Below, one piece after another: positions 10,433-19,855 of a DNA stretch of 64,000 bases. Within the stretch, counting starts at the first letter, position 1; each line of letters opens with the position of its first letter. The DNA is taken from assembly GCF_000378625.1 (NCBI RefSeq), contig NZ_KB905160.1, positions 101,552-165,551 on the forward strand. The letters run 5' to 3'. The notes below the pieces were generated by a model. That model was not told the origin of the DNA. It searched no databases and saw nothing but the letters and a program-made list of their open reading frames with translations. This DNA comes from Colwellia piezophila ATCC BAA-637. GTDB lineage: Bacteria > Pseudomonadota > Gammaproteobacteria > Enterobacterales > Alteromonadaceae. The position numbers were made by a program, and so were the translations under genes.

Positions 10433-11176
10433 TTATAAAGAATGATTGAGTAATTCAATAGTTTTAGGCGTTACTTTTAACCAAGCACCTTGTTCGTACC
10501 AATCCCCAAGTACAATACGTTGAGCTTTAACACCGTTGGCCATTATATCGTGCACCGCAGGTCTGTGGGTATGACCATGAATTAACAATTGGCTATGGTT
10601 GTTTTCAAGGCATTTTATCACCTCACTTTCGGTAACATCCATAATATCTTGTGATTTCATTGCTGTGGCTTGTGCACTTTTCTTTCGGTAATTTGCGGCC
10701 ATCTTTTTACGGACAAATAATGGCAGACTTTTAACCATTGTTTGCCACCACCAGGAGCGGGATTTTTTTCTAAATACTTGATAGTCGATGTCACGGGTAC
10801 ATAAAGTATCACCATGCATTATAACGACATGTCGGCCATAAAGATCGATAGTCTCTATTTCTGGTAGGAGCGTCATGCTTGATTTTTTTGCGTAATTTTT
10901 ACCTAAGAGGAAATCTCGATTACCATGAATATAATAAACACAGGTACCAGACTGACTTAACTTAGTTAGTGCCTCAGCGATAGTTTTAAGGTAAGGATTA
11001 TCATCATCATCACCGACCCACGTTTCAAACAAATCACCTAAAATATAAAGCGTCTCTGCCTCTGTCGCATCATTTTCTAAAAAACGTAAAAAACAGGCGC
11101 TGATATCAGGCCTGTTTTCACATAAGTGCAAATCAGCAATAAAGTAAGTTATTGCTGTATCTTTACTGTTAATCAT
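10433..11176 (-). CDS. lpxH: UDP-2,3-diacylglucosamine diphosphatase LpxH
   Basis: Hydrolyses UDP-2,3-diacylglucosamine to lipid X and UMP, the fourth step of lipid A synthesis, as a peripheral inner-membrane enzyme. The 247-residue protein has the calcineurin-like metallophosphoesterase motifs in order: FIADLHLCENRPD, LGDLFETWVGDDD, IHGNRDFLLG, MHGDTLCTRD and IHGHTHRPAVH. All metal-ligand Asp/His residues are visible. It starts 27 bases after ppiB on the same strand, so the two are probably cotranscribed, as in other gammaproteobacteria. Confidence 0.96.
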   Translation of the reverse strand: MINSKDTAITYFIADLHLCENRPDISACFLRFLENDATEAETLYILGDLFETWVGDDDDNPYLKTIAEALTKLSQSGTCVYYIHGNRDFLLGKNYAKKSSMTLLPEIETIDLYGRHVVIMHGDTLCTRDIDYQVFRKKSRSWWWQTMVKSLPLFVRKKMAANYRKKSAQATAMKSQDIMDVTESEVIKCLENNHSQLLIHGHTHRPAVHDIMANGVKAQRIVLGDWYEQGAWLKVTPKTIELLNHSL

Positions 11177-11203
11177 AATTTTAATTGGGTTAAGCGCTAA
11201 AAC

Positions 11204-11695
11204 TTATTCGACAATAGCCGATTCAATCAAAATGTCATCTTTTGGTACGTCGCCATGACCATGATAAGTGCCTGTTTCAACTAAAGCCATCTTATCAACG
11301 ATGTCCATGCCTTCGACAACTTCACCAAATACACAGTAACCCCAGCCTTGTACGTTTTCAGCGGTGAAATCTAAGAAGTCATTATCTGATAAATTGATAA
11401 AAAATTGTGCCGATGCAGAATGTGGTTCTTGAGTACGTGCCATGGCTAAAGTACCGCGCTTATTGCTTACACCATTGTTTGCTTCATTTTTAATGCTAGC
11501 GCGAGATTCTTTTTCTTCTAATCCAGGTGTAAAACCACCACCTTGTGCCATAAAACCTTTAATTACACGGTGAAAAATTGTGCCATTGAAATGACCCTCT
11601 TCAACATACTGCTGAAAGTTTTTTGCGGAAACAGGTGCGTTTTCGAAGTCTAACTCTACTTTAATATCGCCAAGGCTGGTTTTTAATACGATCAT
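11204..11695 (-). CDS. ppiB: Cytoplasmic peptidyl-prolyl cis-trans isomerase B (cyclophilin)
   Basis: Catalyses cis-trans isomerisation of prolyl peptide bonds. The 163-residue protein lacks a signal peptide, so it is the cytoplasmic form. Cyclophilin core motifs are present: [13 protein letters not shown] with the catalytic Arg, then [19 protein letters not shown] and [14 protein letters not shown] gagac-like ribosome site lies upstream of the ATG at 11695. The gene is divergent from cysS and leads lpxH. Confidence 0.96.
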   Translation of the reverse strand: MIVLKTSLGDIKVELDFENAPVSAKNFQQYVEEGHFNGTIFHRVIKGFMAQGGGFTPGLEEKESRASIKNEANNGVSNKRGTLAMARTQEPHSASAQFFINLSDNDFLDFTAENVQGWGYCVFGEVVEGMDIVDKMALVETGTYHGHGDVPKDDILIESAIVE

Positions 11696-11769
11696 AATTG
11701 TCTCTTGTTAAGTTCTGATAAATTAATTGCCACAATTGTACGCTAACTTGCTATAAAGTGCATTACTCC

Positions 11770-11990
11770 AATGACATCAATAAAGGGGGCAATCTAGCGT
11801 TGCATTGGTGATCTTAAAACAAATCAAATTACTTTCGCATAGTTATTCTATATGCCATTCATTCTGAGCGGTTATCAGATCGCTAATGAACTTCTGCAAA
11901 GAGATAGCTAATAAGAAAGCAAAGGCTTATAAGCGCGTTATGAATTTTATTAATTCTCGTTAAGTGGTCAATTAATTAATGTATTTGGTC
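11770..11990. repeat. Diverged copy of a MITE-like intergenic repeat
   Basis: This stretch aligns with 22916-23179: shared blocks include CATAGTTATTCTATA and TTAATTCTCG followed by the same right end (aattaatg.a.ttggt). It is shorter inside and its left terminus is poorly kept. It fills the ppiB-cysS divergent gap, where I see no other feature. Confidence 0.65.
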
Positions 11991-12075
11991 TTTGTCTTGA
12001 TGATCCTTTAGGTATGTTCAGGTACAATCTACGCCTAATTTATTAAAAGCTACTCAGTAGGAGTCATAAAATATC

Positions 12076-13485
12076 ATGTTGCAGATTTACAACACTTTAA
12101 GTCGAAAAAAAGAAACCTTTACACCAATTAACCCCGGTAAAGTAGGCTTATATGTTTGTGGTTGCACTGTTTATGATTTATGCCATATTGGCCATGGCCG
12201 TACCTATATTAGTTTTGATAATATTGCGCGTTACTTACGATTTTCTGGTTATGATGTTAACTATGTACGCAACATCACTGATGTTGAAGATAAGATAATC
12301 AATCGAGCCAATGAAAATAATGAAACACCTGAAGCATTAACTGAGCGTACCATCGCAGCTATGCATCAAGACTTTGATGCACTTAATATGGTTCGGCCTG
12401 ATCTTGAGCCAAGAGTCACTACACACATGGATGAAATCATCACTATGATTGAAACCTTAGTGGTGAAGGGGCATGCTTATGTTGCGGGTGCTAACGTTAC
12501 CTCTACCGGGCAGGGCGATGTACTTTTTGATGTTTCTAGTTATGCTGATTACGGCAAATTAAGTGGTCAAAACCTTGATCAATTACAAGCGGGCTCACGC
12601 GTAGAAGTTGACCAGTACAAACATAACCCACTTGATTTCGTTTTATGGAAATCAGCTAAACCGGGTGAGCCGAGCTGGTCATCGCCTTGGGGAGAAGGTC
12701 GTCCTGGTTGGCATATAGAATGTTCAGCGATGAATGCTAAAGAGCTAGGTCATCATTTTGATATTCACGGTGGCGGCTCTGATTTAACTTTCCCTCATCA
12801 TGAAAATGAAATCGCGCAGAGTTGTTGTGCTCTAGATACTCCCTATGTCAATTACTGGATACATACTGGGATGGTGCAAGTCGATCAAGAAAAAATGTCT
12901 AAGTCATTGGGTAACTTTTTCACTATACGTGATGTATTAACTCAATATGATGCCGAAACAGTGCGGTTTTTCTTAACTACAGGGCATTATCGTAGTCAAT
13001 TAAATTATTCTACCGATAACTTAACGCAAGCGAGATCTTCTGTAGAGCGAATTTATACTTCGCTACGTGATGTAAATATCCCAAGTAATCATGTGCTGGA
13101 TAAAGACTCAAGTTTCGTTAAACAATTTTGCCAAGCAATGGATGATGACTTTAACACCCCACAGGCGTTAGCGGTGTTTTTTGAAATATCGAAAGAGTTA
13201 AATGTTGCGAAAGCTGCCAATAATGAAGTCTTAGCAGGCGAGTTGGCGGCAACATTAGTTGCGCTTGGTGATATTGTTGGCTTATTACAGCTCGACCCTG
13301 CCGCTTTCTTGCAAGGTGACAATGATAATGATGAGGTAGCTGTTATTGAAGCCCTTATCGTTCAGCGTAACCAGGCACGTATTGATAAAGATTGGGCACT
13401 TGCTGATGATGCACGTGACAAGCTTAATGCGATGAATATTGTGTTAGAAGATAGCGCAGGTAAAACAACGTGGCGTAAAGCCTAG
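12076..13485 (+). CDS. cysS: Cysteinyl-tRNA synthetase
   Basis: Class I synthetase charging tRNA-Cys. The 469-residue protein shows the zinc-binding start of the active site [19 protein letters not shown] with the HIGH signature, [10 protein letters not shown], and [10 protein letters not shown]. It also has the KMSKS signature in [11 protein letters not shown]. The C-terminal anticodon-binding part ends normally. A taggag ribosome site lies before the ATG at 12076. It is divergent from ppiB and ends in a strong terminator. Confidence 0.97.
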   Translation: MLQIYNTLSRKKETFTPINPGKVGLYVCGCTVYDLCHIGHGRTYISFDNIARYLRFSGYDVNYVRNITDVEDKIINRANENNETPEALTERTIAAMHQDFDALNMVRPDLEPRVTTHMDEIITMIETLVVKGHAYVAGANVTSTGQGDVLFDVSSYADYGKLSGQNLDQLQAGSRVEVDQYKHNPLDFVLWKSAKPGEPSWSSPWGEGRPGWHIECSAMNAKELGHHFDIHGGGSDLTFPHHENEIAQSCCALDTPYVNYWIHTGMVQVDQEKMSKSLGNFFTIRDVLTQYDAETVRFFLTTGHYRSQLNYSTDNLTQARSSVERIYTSLRDVNIPSNHVLDKDSSFVKQFCQAMDDDFNTPQALAVFFEISKELNVAKAANNEVLAGELAATLVALGDIVGLLQLDPAAFLQGDNDNDEVAVIEALIVQRNQARIDKDWALADDARDKLNAMNIVLEDSAGKTTWRKA

Positions 13486-13524
13486 CTTAATCCTAACGGC
13501 AGGGACATTAAGTTAACATCATAA

Positions 13525-13558
13525 AAAAGGTGAACACGACAAGTGTTCACCTTTTTTT
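13525..13558 (+). terminator. Rho-independent terminator of cysS
   Basis: GGTGAACAC (13529-13537) pairs with GTGTTCACC (13543-13551) around a 5-base loop. Flanking A and T tracts extend the stem, and a T7 run follows. Confidence 0.92.
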
Positions 13559-13597
13559 GTATTGGAATTTTACTTTACGTTTTAGCAAGTCACTACT

Positions 13598-13826
13598 TAA
13601 CATCAACTCTGGATAATGAATGTTAATTTTTTAAGTACTTATTTATTATCAGTCACATAGCATAAACACCTATGCTATAAGTTTATTTATTCGTCTCAAT
13701 ATTGATAGTTTTGGTGAAAACAAGGCGGTATTACGTACCCAATAACTGGTTATTGGTAGGAATACCAACGCTGATATCGCCTAAAATAGCTTTTTAAGTA
13801 ACTTTGCTTATCCAGAGTTGAGGTTA
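13598..13826. mobile_element. MITE-like element abutting folD
   Basis: Terminal inverted repeats of 19 bp (13598-13616 and 13808-13826; TTATCCAGAGTTGAGGTTA on the right) match at 18 of 19 positions. The 229-bp interior has no reading frame. The right terminus supplies the TAA stop codon of folD (13824-13826, minus strand). This is the architecture of a non-autonomous transposable element; no transposase is present here. Confidence 0.7.
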
Positions 13827-14678
13827 CTTAGTCGTTTGCTCGCAAGCAATCAAGGTATTCTCAATTAAGCTAGCCACTGTCATTGGCCCAACGCCACCTG
13901 GTACCGGTGTGATAAATGCCGCTCTTTCTTTAGCACTATCAAAATCAACATCACCCACTAATTTACCGTTATCTAAGCGGTTAATACCAACATCTATCAC
14001 TATAGCGCCTTCTTTAATCCATGCACCAGGGATAAAGCCAGGTTTGCCAACGGCGACCACAATAAGGTCTGCGTTGCGCACTTTGCCTTCTAGGTCTTTG
14101 GTAAAACGATGCGCTGTTGTTACCGTGCACTTGGCGAGTAAAAGTTCTAGTCCCATAGGTCGACCGACAATGTTTGAAGCGCCAACAACAAGTGCATCTA
14201 GACCTCTAGGGTCGATACCAGTCGATTCAATTAAGGTGATAATGCCTTTTGGCGTACAGGGTCTTAGGCCGGGTTGTCTTAATACTAACTTACCGACATT
14301 AGCGGGGTGAAAACCGTCTACATCTTTAAGTGGGTTGATATGCTCGATGATTAGATCAGCATTTAATCCCTCAGGTAAAGGTAGCTGTACTAATATACCA
14401 TCGATGGTGTCATCGTTATTTAACTCACTCACTAAAGCTAGTAGTTCTTGCTCAGATGTCGTGCTTGGTAAATCATAAGAGCGGGAAACAAAGCCAACTT
14501 CCTCACAGGCTTTACGCTTACTACCAACATAAACTTGAGAAGCTGCATCACAACCAACAAGAATCACGGCTAAACCGGGTACTTTTTGGCCTTTACTAAT
14601 ACGTAAGCTAACTTTTTCTTTAACTGAGTCTCTAAGTTGTTTGGCAATCGCTTTGCCATCGATCAATGATGCTGTCAT
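13824..14678 (-). CDS. folD: Bifunctional methylenetetrahydrofolate dehydrogenase / cyclohydrolase
   Basis: Interconverts 5,10-methylene- and 10-formyl-tetrahydrofolate with NADP. The 284-residue protein has the catalytic [14 protein letters not shown] segment with Lys, [23 protein letters not shown], and the dinucleotide-binding [13 protein letters not shown]. It ends with [15 protein letters not shown]. The stop codon coincides with the terminal inverted repeat of the MITE-like element beyond it, so an insertion may have set the exact C-terminus. Monocistronic. Confidence 0.97.
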   Translation of the reverse strand: MTASLIDGKAIAKQLRDSVKEKVSLRISKGQKVPGLAVILVGCDAASQVYVGSKRKACEEVGFVSRSYDLPSTTSEQELLALVSELNNDDTIDGILVQLPLPEGLNADLIIEHINPLKDVDGFHPANVGKLVLRQPGLRPCTPKGIITLIESTGIDPRGLDALVVGASNIVGRPMGLELLLAKCTVTTAHRFTKDLEGKVRNADLIVVAVGKPGFIPGAWIKEGAIVIDVGINRLDNGKLVGDVDFDSAKERAAFITPVPGGVGPMTVASLIENTLIACEQTTK

Positions 14679-15174
14679 AACTCTACTGTTAGCCTTACTT
14701 TAAATAATAAAAAAACACGGTTATTTTGCCACAAACTACACTGGTATTGTAGGTTTACTTTACTTATCCTTACCTTGAAATACGGAGGACTAGCAAAGGG
14801 CATTTTTTCTCTTCATTTAGCCACTATTGTATACAATAGTCATTGGCAATATGTACTATCACAACGTTGCCAAAAACTAAATGAGTCAAGCTAGCTTATT
14901 TAGTCACTATCGAATTCCCCGTATCGTTCATTACTTAGTCGTATTGAACGGGTATTTTATATAGCGCGATATAAGTAATCTCGAATATTTTAATATTGAG
15001 TCAAATTTAATAGTAGCTGTCATAGCTAGCTACATAGTTAAGTTAAATTAAGTAAAGTTGAATTTACCTTGTCGATATCCTGGGTAATTAAATCACAGCA
15101 ACACCATTGCTCGCTGAAGAATCCAACGACTTGCGCTAAAAACAACCGAACAGTTATTTATTTATAAAAAAGGT
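14679..15174. other. Intergenic region upstream of the tRNA cluster
   Basis: No gene recognised. The only striking element is the 18-bp palindrome at 14823-14840, listed separately. The rest is AT-rich spacer. Confidence 0.5.
14823..14840. promoter_or_regulatory. Perfect 18-bp palindrome, possible operator
   Basis: ACTATTGTATACAATAGT is a perfect palindrome. The TTGTATACAA core resembles operators of GntR/FadR-type regulators. No gene that it would obviously control starts nearby, so a role is only inferred. Confidence 0.4.
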
Positions 15175-15203
15175 TTGACTGGGGATAAGCAACTCGGTAA
15201 TAT
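15175..15203 (+). promoter_or_regulatory. Sigma-70 promoter of the tRNA cluster
   Basis: TTGACT (15175-15180) and TAATAT (15198-15203) are separated by exactly 17 bases. The GC-rich bases after the -10 element fit a stringently controlled stable-RNA promoter. The first tRNA begins 52 bases downstream. Confidence 0.85.
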
Positions 15204-15254
15204 CCGCATCCGTTGAAACGAGGCAGTCTTCTGTTTAGTTGAAACAGCATAAAT

Positions 15255-15331
15255 CGGTGATTAGCGCAGCTTGGTAGCGCACTTGGTTTGGGTCCAAGGG
15301 GTCGCAAGTTCGAATCTTGCATCACCGACCA
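15255..15331 (+). tRNA. tRNA-Pro (anticodon TGG), copy 1
   Basis: A 77-base cloverleaf: acceptor CGGTGAT pairs with ATCACCG, the anticodon loop is TTTGGGT, the T loop is TTCGAAT, and CCA is encoded. Identical to the copy at 15699-15775. Confidence 0.97.
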
Positions 15332-15460
15332 CTTTTTCTTTACAGTCAATCTGTAGCAAAATATTTAGTTTGGGGTCGTCAAATTCAGTCGTAAGTTTGA
15401 ATTTTACATAACCTTACAATTTAGTTTATTAGTTAAAGTGATTATGCTTTGTAGGGAATT

Positions 15461-15537
<77 letters not shown>

Positions 15538-15576
15538 TATTTATCTGTTTAAGGATAGGTGTGGGAAGTTGTTATG

Positions 15577-15652
15577 GTGGCTATAGCTCAGTTGGTAGAG
15601 CCCCGGATTGTGATTCCGGTTGTCGAGGGTTCAAGTCCCTTTAGCCACCCCA
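15577..15652 (+). tRNA. tRNA-His (anticodon GTG)
   Basis: Acceptor GTGGCTA pairs with TAGCCAC. The anticodon loop is TTGTGAT and CCA is encoded. The base before the acceptor (15576) is G opposite discriminator C, giving the extra G-1 typical of tRNA-His. Confidence 0.97.
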
Positions 15653-15698
15653 TCTTTATGTTATTAGTGTCTACTAATAAAATATTGAGAGAATATGT

Positions 15699-15775
15699 CG
15701 GTGATTAGCGCAGCTTGGTAGCGCACTTGGTTTGGGTCCAAGGGGTCGCAAGTTCGAATCTTGCATCACCGACCA
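15699..15775 (+). tRNA. tRNA-Pro (anticodon TGG), copy 2
   Basis: Base-for-base the same 77-nt gene as 15255-15331, including encoded CCA. It ends the Pro-Arg-His-Pro cluster, presumably one transcript. Confidence 0.97.
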
Positions 15776-15828
15776 CTTTCTCTAATTCTTCAAGTAACCT
15801 CTAAAAATTCTAGCTGTAAATATTAATT

Positions 15829-15888
15829 CAATCGTTCAATCATTCAATCATTTAATCATTTAATCATTCAATCATTCAATCACTCAAT
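15829..15888. repeat. 8-bp microsatellite, about 7.5 copies
   Basis: Imperfect tandem units of CAATCATT (variants TAATCATT, CAATCGTT, CAATCACT) lie between the tRNA cluster and tig. It is non-coding, and the rest of the 15776-16031 gap shows nothing recognised. Confidence 0.9.
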
Positions 15889-16031
15889 AAATCTACTAAC
15901 CCTCTAACCCTCTATGCTTCATCGGTTTTTACACCATGAAAGTTGTCATAGCTTTTAGGGTCAGATCCCCCAATATATCTCTTATTTTTGCCCTTATGAC
16001 AAAAAAATCCTTATTGCTTAAAACTTACAAC

Positions 16032-16060
16032 TTGCAACTTTTTTTAGCCCTCGCTATAAT
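16032..16060 (+). promoter_or_regulatory. Sigma-70 promoter of tig
   Basis: TTGCAA (16032-16037), a 17-base spacer and a perfect TATAAT (16055-16060) lie about 120 bases before the tig start. Confidence 0.75.
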
Positions 16061-16180
16061 TCGGCGTCATATTTTTGTAACAGGGCATCATTTTGTCACA
16101 AATTTGGTAATTTTTATCAAAGGTGTTGGCAACTAATTGGTGCGTAAAAAGCGTAATACGCTAAGTTTTGAGGTATTAAA

Positions 16181-17488
16181 ATGCAAGTTTCAGTTGAGAC
16201 TACACAAGGTTTGGAACGTCGTCTGACTATTTCTGTTCCTGCCGAGAAAGTCGATGTAGAAGTTAAGAGCCGTCTTCGTCAAATTAGTAAAACACAGCGT
16301 ATTGACGGTTTCCGTCCAGGTAAAGTACCTGCGTCTGTAATTCAAAAGCGCTACGGTAAGTCAGTACGTCAAGAAGTCGCTGGTGAAATCATGCAGCGTA
16401 ACTTTGTTGATGCTATTGTTGCAGAAAAAATCAACCCTGCAGGTCGTCCTTCATTTGTAGCTAAAAGTAATGAAGATGGCAAAGCACTAGAATTTGAAGC
16501 AACTTTTGAAATTTATCCTGAAGTTGAATTAAAAGATTTAGATAAAATTGCCATTGAGCGTCCACAAGTAGATGTGACCGATGCTGATCTAGATGAAATG
16601 TTTGTTACGCTACAAAAGCAACACCAAACATGGAAAGAAAATAAACGTAAAACTAAAAAAGGCGATAAGTTAACGCTTGATTTCACTGGTCGTGTCGACG
16701 GTGAAGAGTTTGAAGGTGGTAAGGCTGAAGCTTTTGAATTAGAACTAGGCGCTGGTCGTATGATCCCTGGTTTTGAGAAAGAAGTTACGGGCATGAAAGC
16801 CGGTGACGAAAAAACTATCAAGGTAACTTTCCCTGATGATTACCATGCTGAAAACCTAAAAGGCAAAGAAGCTGAGTTTGATATCGTTGTTCATAAAACT
16901 GAAGCTCCAGAGCTACCAGAAATTGATGACGCGTTTGCAAAGCTTTTCGGTATTGAGGAAGGTGGCGTTGAAGCTTTACGTGCTGAAGTAAGTAAAAACA
17001 TGACACGTGAATTAACGCAAGCTGTTAAAGCTAAAGTTAAGACACAAGTGATTGACGGTTTATTAGCCGGTCATGAAGTTGATTTACCAGCTAGTCTAGT
17101 TACGCAAGAAGTTGATGTTTTGCGTCAGCAAGCGATGCAACGTTTTAAAGGCCAAATGGACCCTAAAAACTTACCTGAACTTCCAGCTGAAATGTTCAAA
17201 GAGCAAGCTGAACGTCGTGTTAAGATCGGTTTACTTTTAGGTGAAGTAATTAAAGTAAATGAACTTAAAGTTGATGAAACTAAAGTTAACGAACTTATCG
17301 CGTCTGCGGCTTCTGCTTATGAAGACCCTAAAGAAGTCGTTGATTACTACGCTAATAACAAAGAGCTAATGCAGCAAATGCAGAACGTTGCTTTAGAAGA
17401 GCAGGCTGTTGAACTTTTAGTTGAAAAAGCTAAAGTTTCTGATAAAAAAGTAAGCTTCAATGAGATAATGAATCCAGAAGCTAAGTAA
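16181..17488 (+). CDS. tig: Trigger factor
   Basis: Ribosome-associated chaperone with peptidyl-prolyl isomerase activity that binds nascent chains at the tunnel exit. The 435-residue protein has the N-terminal ribosome-binding domain with the signature FRPGKVP near residue 45. The FKBP-type domain follows (about 150-245, [21 protein letters not shown]), then the helical C-terminal substrate domain. A gaggt ribosome site precedes the ATG at 16181. The order tig-clpP-clpX-lon-hupB-ppiD is conserved in gammaproteobacteria. A terminator hairpin separates tig from clpP. Confidence 0.97.
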   Translation: MQVSVETTQGLERRLTISVPAEKVDVEVKSRLRQISKTQRIDGFRPGKVPASVIQKRYGKSVRQEVAGEIMQRNFVDAIVAEKINPAGRPSFVAKSNEDGKALEFEATFEIYPEVELKDLDKIAIERPQVDVTDADLDEMFVTLQKQHQTWKENKRKTKKGDKLTLDFTGRVDGEEFEGGKAEAFELELGAGRMIPGFEKEVTGMKAGDEKTIKVTFPDDYHAENLKGKEAEFDIVVHKTEAPELPEIDDAFAKLFGIEEGGVEALRAEVSKNMTRELTQAVKAKVKTQVIDGLLAGHEVDLPASLVTQEVDVLRQQAMQRFKGQMDPKNLPELPAEMFKEQAERRVKIGLLLGEVIKVNELKVDETKVNELIASAASAYEDPKEVVDYYANNKELMQQMQNVALEEQAVELLVEKAKVSDKKVSFNEIMNPEAK

Positions 17489-17554
17489 TATTAAGTAAAG
17501 CTAAAGTTTATCGCAATTTTGCATTGACAATAGACTTAGCTATCGCTTAAATTT

Positions 17555-17592
17555 AATGGCTTGTATGGCAACATACAGGCCATTTTTATTTA
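17555..17592 (+). terminator. Terminator or attenuator between tig and clpP
   Basis: A 13-bp stem (17555-17567 with 17572-17584, one G-T pair) closes a GCAA tetraloop and is followed by a T-rich tract. It ends 19 bases before clpP, so readthrough could modulate the downstream genes. Confidence 0.85.
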
Positions 17593-17610
17593 TTAAGGGA
17601 AGGTATACTC

Positions 17611-18285
17611 TTGTTTAACTCTCAGATTAATTATCAAATTACATCACAAAGTTCATCTCCTGTTTCATCACAACGTGGTGCGACGGGTATCGAAAGTACG
17701 TTAGTGCCTATGGTTGTTGAGCAAACACCTAAAGGTGAACGTTCATACGATATCTATTCAAGGTTGTTAAAAGAGCGTGTAATCTTTCTTTGTGGTCAAG
17801 TTGAAGACCATATGGCTAACTTAATCATTGCACAGTTATTATACTTAGAATCCGAAAGCCCAGATAAAGATATATTTCTTTACATAAATTCACCCGGTGG
17901 CTCTGTGACGGCTGGTATGGCGATTTATGACACAATGAAATTCATCAAGCCGAATGTCAGCACTGTTTGTATTGGCCAAGCGGCAAGTATGGGCGCATTT
18001 TTGTTATCAGGTGGTGAAAAAGGCAAACGTTATTGCTTACCTAATGCGCGAGTAATGATTCATCAGCCGCTAGGTGGTTTCCAAGGACAAGCTTCAGATT
18101 TTGAAATTCACGCCAAAGAAATTTTATTTATTAAAGAGAAACTTAACCGATTAATGGCCGAGCATACGGGTAAAACATTAGAGCAGCTTTCTCAAGATAC
18201 AGACAGAGATAACTTTTTAAGTGCAGAGGCTGCGGTTGAATATGGCTTAGTTGACTCCATATTAGAACAACGTAACGATAAATAG
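17611..18285 (+). CDS. clpP: ATP-dependent Clp protease proteolytic subunit
   Basis: Serine protease that forms the tetradecameric chamber fed by ClpX or ClpA. The catalytic triad is visible: Ser in [12 protein letters not shown], His in VMIHQPLGG and Asp in DTDRDNF. The start is TTG at 17611 with aagggaagg 8 bases upstream, giving 224 residues. The first ~30 residues are a Ser/Gln-rich extension before the conserved [15 protein letters not shown] and would be a propeptide, as E. coli ClpP is self-processed. clpX follows after 75 bases. Confidence 0.96.
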   Translation: MFNSQINYQITSQSSSPVSSQRGATGIESTLVPMVVEQTPKGERSYDIYSRLLKERVIFLCGQVEDHMANLIIAQLLYLESESPDKDIFLYINSPGGSVTAGMAIYDTMKFIKPNVSTVCIGQAASMGAFLLSGGEKGKRYCLPNARVMIHQPLGGFQGQASDFEIHAKEILFIKEKLNRLMAEHTGKTLEQLSQDTDRDNFLSAEAAVEYGLVDSILEQRNDK

Positions 18286-18360
18286 AATTTCGGTGTATAC
18301 TTAGCAGTATAGATTGAGTAAACAATGGATCTATTGGTATTAAAAGTTTAGAGGTAGGGC

Positions 18361-19635
18361 ATGACCGATATTAAAAGTGGTGGCGATAAGGGTAAATTAC
18401 TTTACTGTTCATTTTGTGGTAAAAGCCAACATGAAGTACGTAAATTAATTGCTGGCCCATCAGTATTTGTTTGTGATGAATGTGTTGAACTTTGCAATGA
18501 CATTATTCGCGAAGAAATTTCTGAAATTTCGCCAAAAGAAAGTAAAAAGGCATTGCCAACTCCGATGGAGATTCGTAAAAGCCTTGATGATTATGTTATT
18601 GGTCAAGACCATGCAAAGAAAGTATTAGCGGTTGCTGTTTATAATCACTATAAGCGTTTACGAAATGGTGATAATCATAATGGTATCGAACTCGGTAAAA
18701 GTAATATTTTACTGATTGGGCCAACGGGTAGTGGTAAAACATTATTAGCGCAAACTCTAGCTCGTTTATTAGACGTGCCCTTTACCATGGCTGATGCAAC
18801 TACGTTAACTGAAGCAGGTTATGTAGGTGAAGATGTAGAGAATATCATTCAAAAGTTATTACAGAAATGTGATTACGACGTAGAAAAAGCTCAACGTGGT
18901 ATTGTTTACATTGATGAGATCGATAAAATCTCACGTAAGTCAGATAACCCTTCTATTACTCGTGATGTATCAGGTGAAGGTGTTCAGCAAGCTTTATTAA
19001 AGCTTATTGAAGGCACAATCGCTTCAGTCCCGCCGCAAGGTGGTCGTAAACACCCACAACAAGAGTTCTTACAAGTAGATACTTCTAAGATTCTTTTCAT
19101 TTGTGGTGGTGCGTTTTCTGGTCTAGAGAAAGTGATTGAACAGCGTAATCATAAAGGTACAGGTATTGGCTTTGGCGCGGAAGTTCGTGGTAAAGATCAA
19201 CAAAAATCGTTAACAGATCATTTAGCTGAAGTTGAGCCGGAAGATTTAGTTAAGTATGGTTTGATCCCTGAGTTTATTGGTCGTTTACCCGTTTTGGCCA
19301 CCTTACGTGAACTTGATGAAGAAGCGCTTATTCAAATTTTACAAGAGCCTAAAAATGCACTAACTAAGCAGTTTACCGCATTATTTGATATGGAAGATGT
19401 CGAGCTAGAGTTTAGAACTGATGCTTTACATGCCATTGCAACTAAGGCAATGAACAGAAAGACCGGCGCTCGTGGTTTACGCTCTATTGTTGAAGCCGTT
19501 TTGCTTGATACCATGTATGAACTACCATCAATGGAAAATGTCAGTAAAATAGTTGTTGATGAAAACACCATTAAAGGTGAGAGTAAGCCAATTGTTATTT
19601 ATGACAGTAAGCAAGATAAAGCCGTTTCTGAGTAA
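18361..19635 (+). CDS. clpX: ATP-dependent Clp protease ATP-binding subunit ClpX
   Basis: AAA+ unfoldase that feeds tagged substrates to ClpP. The 424-residue protein starts with the Cys4 zinc-binding dimerisation domain ([10 protein letters not shown] ... CDECVELC, residues 14-41). Walker A is [12 protein letters not shown] near residue 120 and Walker B is [10 protein letters not shown] near 180. The ClpP-docking IGF loop is present in [13 protein letters not shown] gaggtaggg ribosome site precedes the ATG at 18361. The gene ends in a very strong hairpin. Confidence 0.97.
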   Translation: MTDIKSGGDKGKLLYCSFCGKSQHEVRKLIAGPSVFVCDECVELCNDIIREEISEISPKESKKALPTPMEIRKSLDDYVIGQDHAKKVLAVAVYNHYKRLRNGDNHNGIELGKSNILLIGPTGSGKTLLAQTLARLLDVPFTMADATTLTEAGYVGEDVENIIQKLLQKCDYDVEKAQRGIVYIDEIDKISRKSDNPSITRDVSGEGVQQALLKLIEGTIASVPPQGGRKHPQQEFLQVDTSKILFICGGAFSGLEKVIEQRNHKGTGIGFGAEVRGKDQQKSLTDHLAEVEPEDLVKYGLIPEFIGRLPVLATLRELDEEALIQILQEPKNALTKQFTALFDMEDVELEFRTDALHAIATKAMNRKTGARGLRSIVEAVLLDTMYELPSMENVSKIVVDENTIKGESKPIVIYDSKQDKAVSE

Positions 19636-19672
19636 ATTCAAGCACTCATAATCTGTTTAAACATAAAGATAT

Positions 19673-19732
19673 AGCCTGGTGTAGTGAGTAATTATATTTA
19701 TAAGTAATTACTCACTACACCAGGCTTTTTTG
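19673..19732 (+). terminator. Terminator with a perfect 22-bp stem, between clpX and lon
   Basis: 19673-19694 is exactly complementary to 19705-19726 around a 10-base loop. A T6 run starts within the end of the stem. It is unusually long and perfect for an intrinsic terminator. Confidence 0.88.
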
Positions 19733-19782
19733 ATCGTATAAATAAAAAGCCGACTGTTTAGCTCTTTATTTTTTTTCTATTG

Positions 19783-19809
19783 TTGAAAGTTAACAGCCTA
19801 GCCCCATAT
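19783..19809 (+). promoter_or_regulatory. Heat-shock (sigma-32) promoter of lon
   Basis: TTGAAA (19783-19788) and CCCCATAT (19802-19809) are separated by 13 bases. This matches the sigma-32 consensus CTTGAA / CCCCAT-T closely. lon starts 47 bases downstream, as expected for a heat-shock protease gene. Confidence 0.85.
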
Positions 19810-19855
19810 AGTTTCTATAGCTTTATAATTAAAAAAATTCCAAGAAGAGTAGCCA

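Noticed and set aside
15158..15349. Minus-strand frame across tRNA-Pro
   Set aside because: Antisense to a tRNA gene; a common false prediction.
15829..15888. Possible CRISPR array
   Set aside because: The 8-bp units have no spacers; it is a microsatellite. No CRISPR array or cas gene is seen anywhere in the window.
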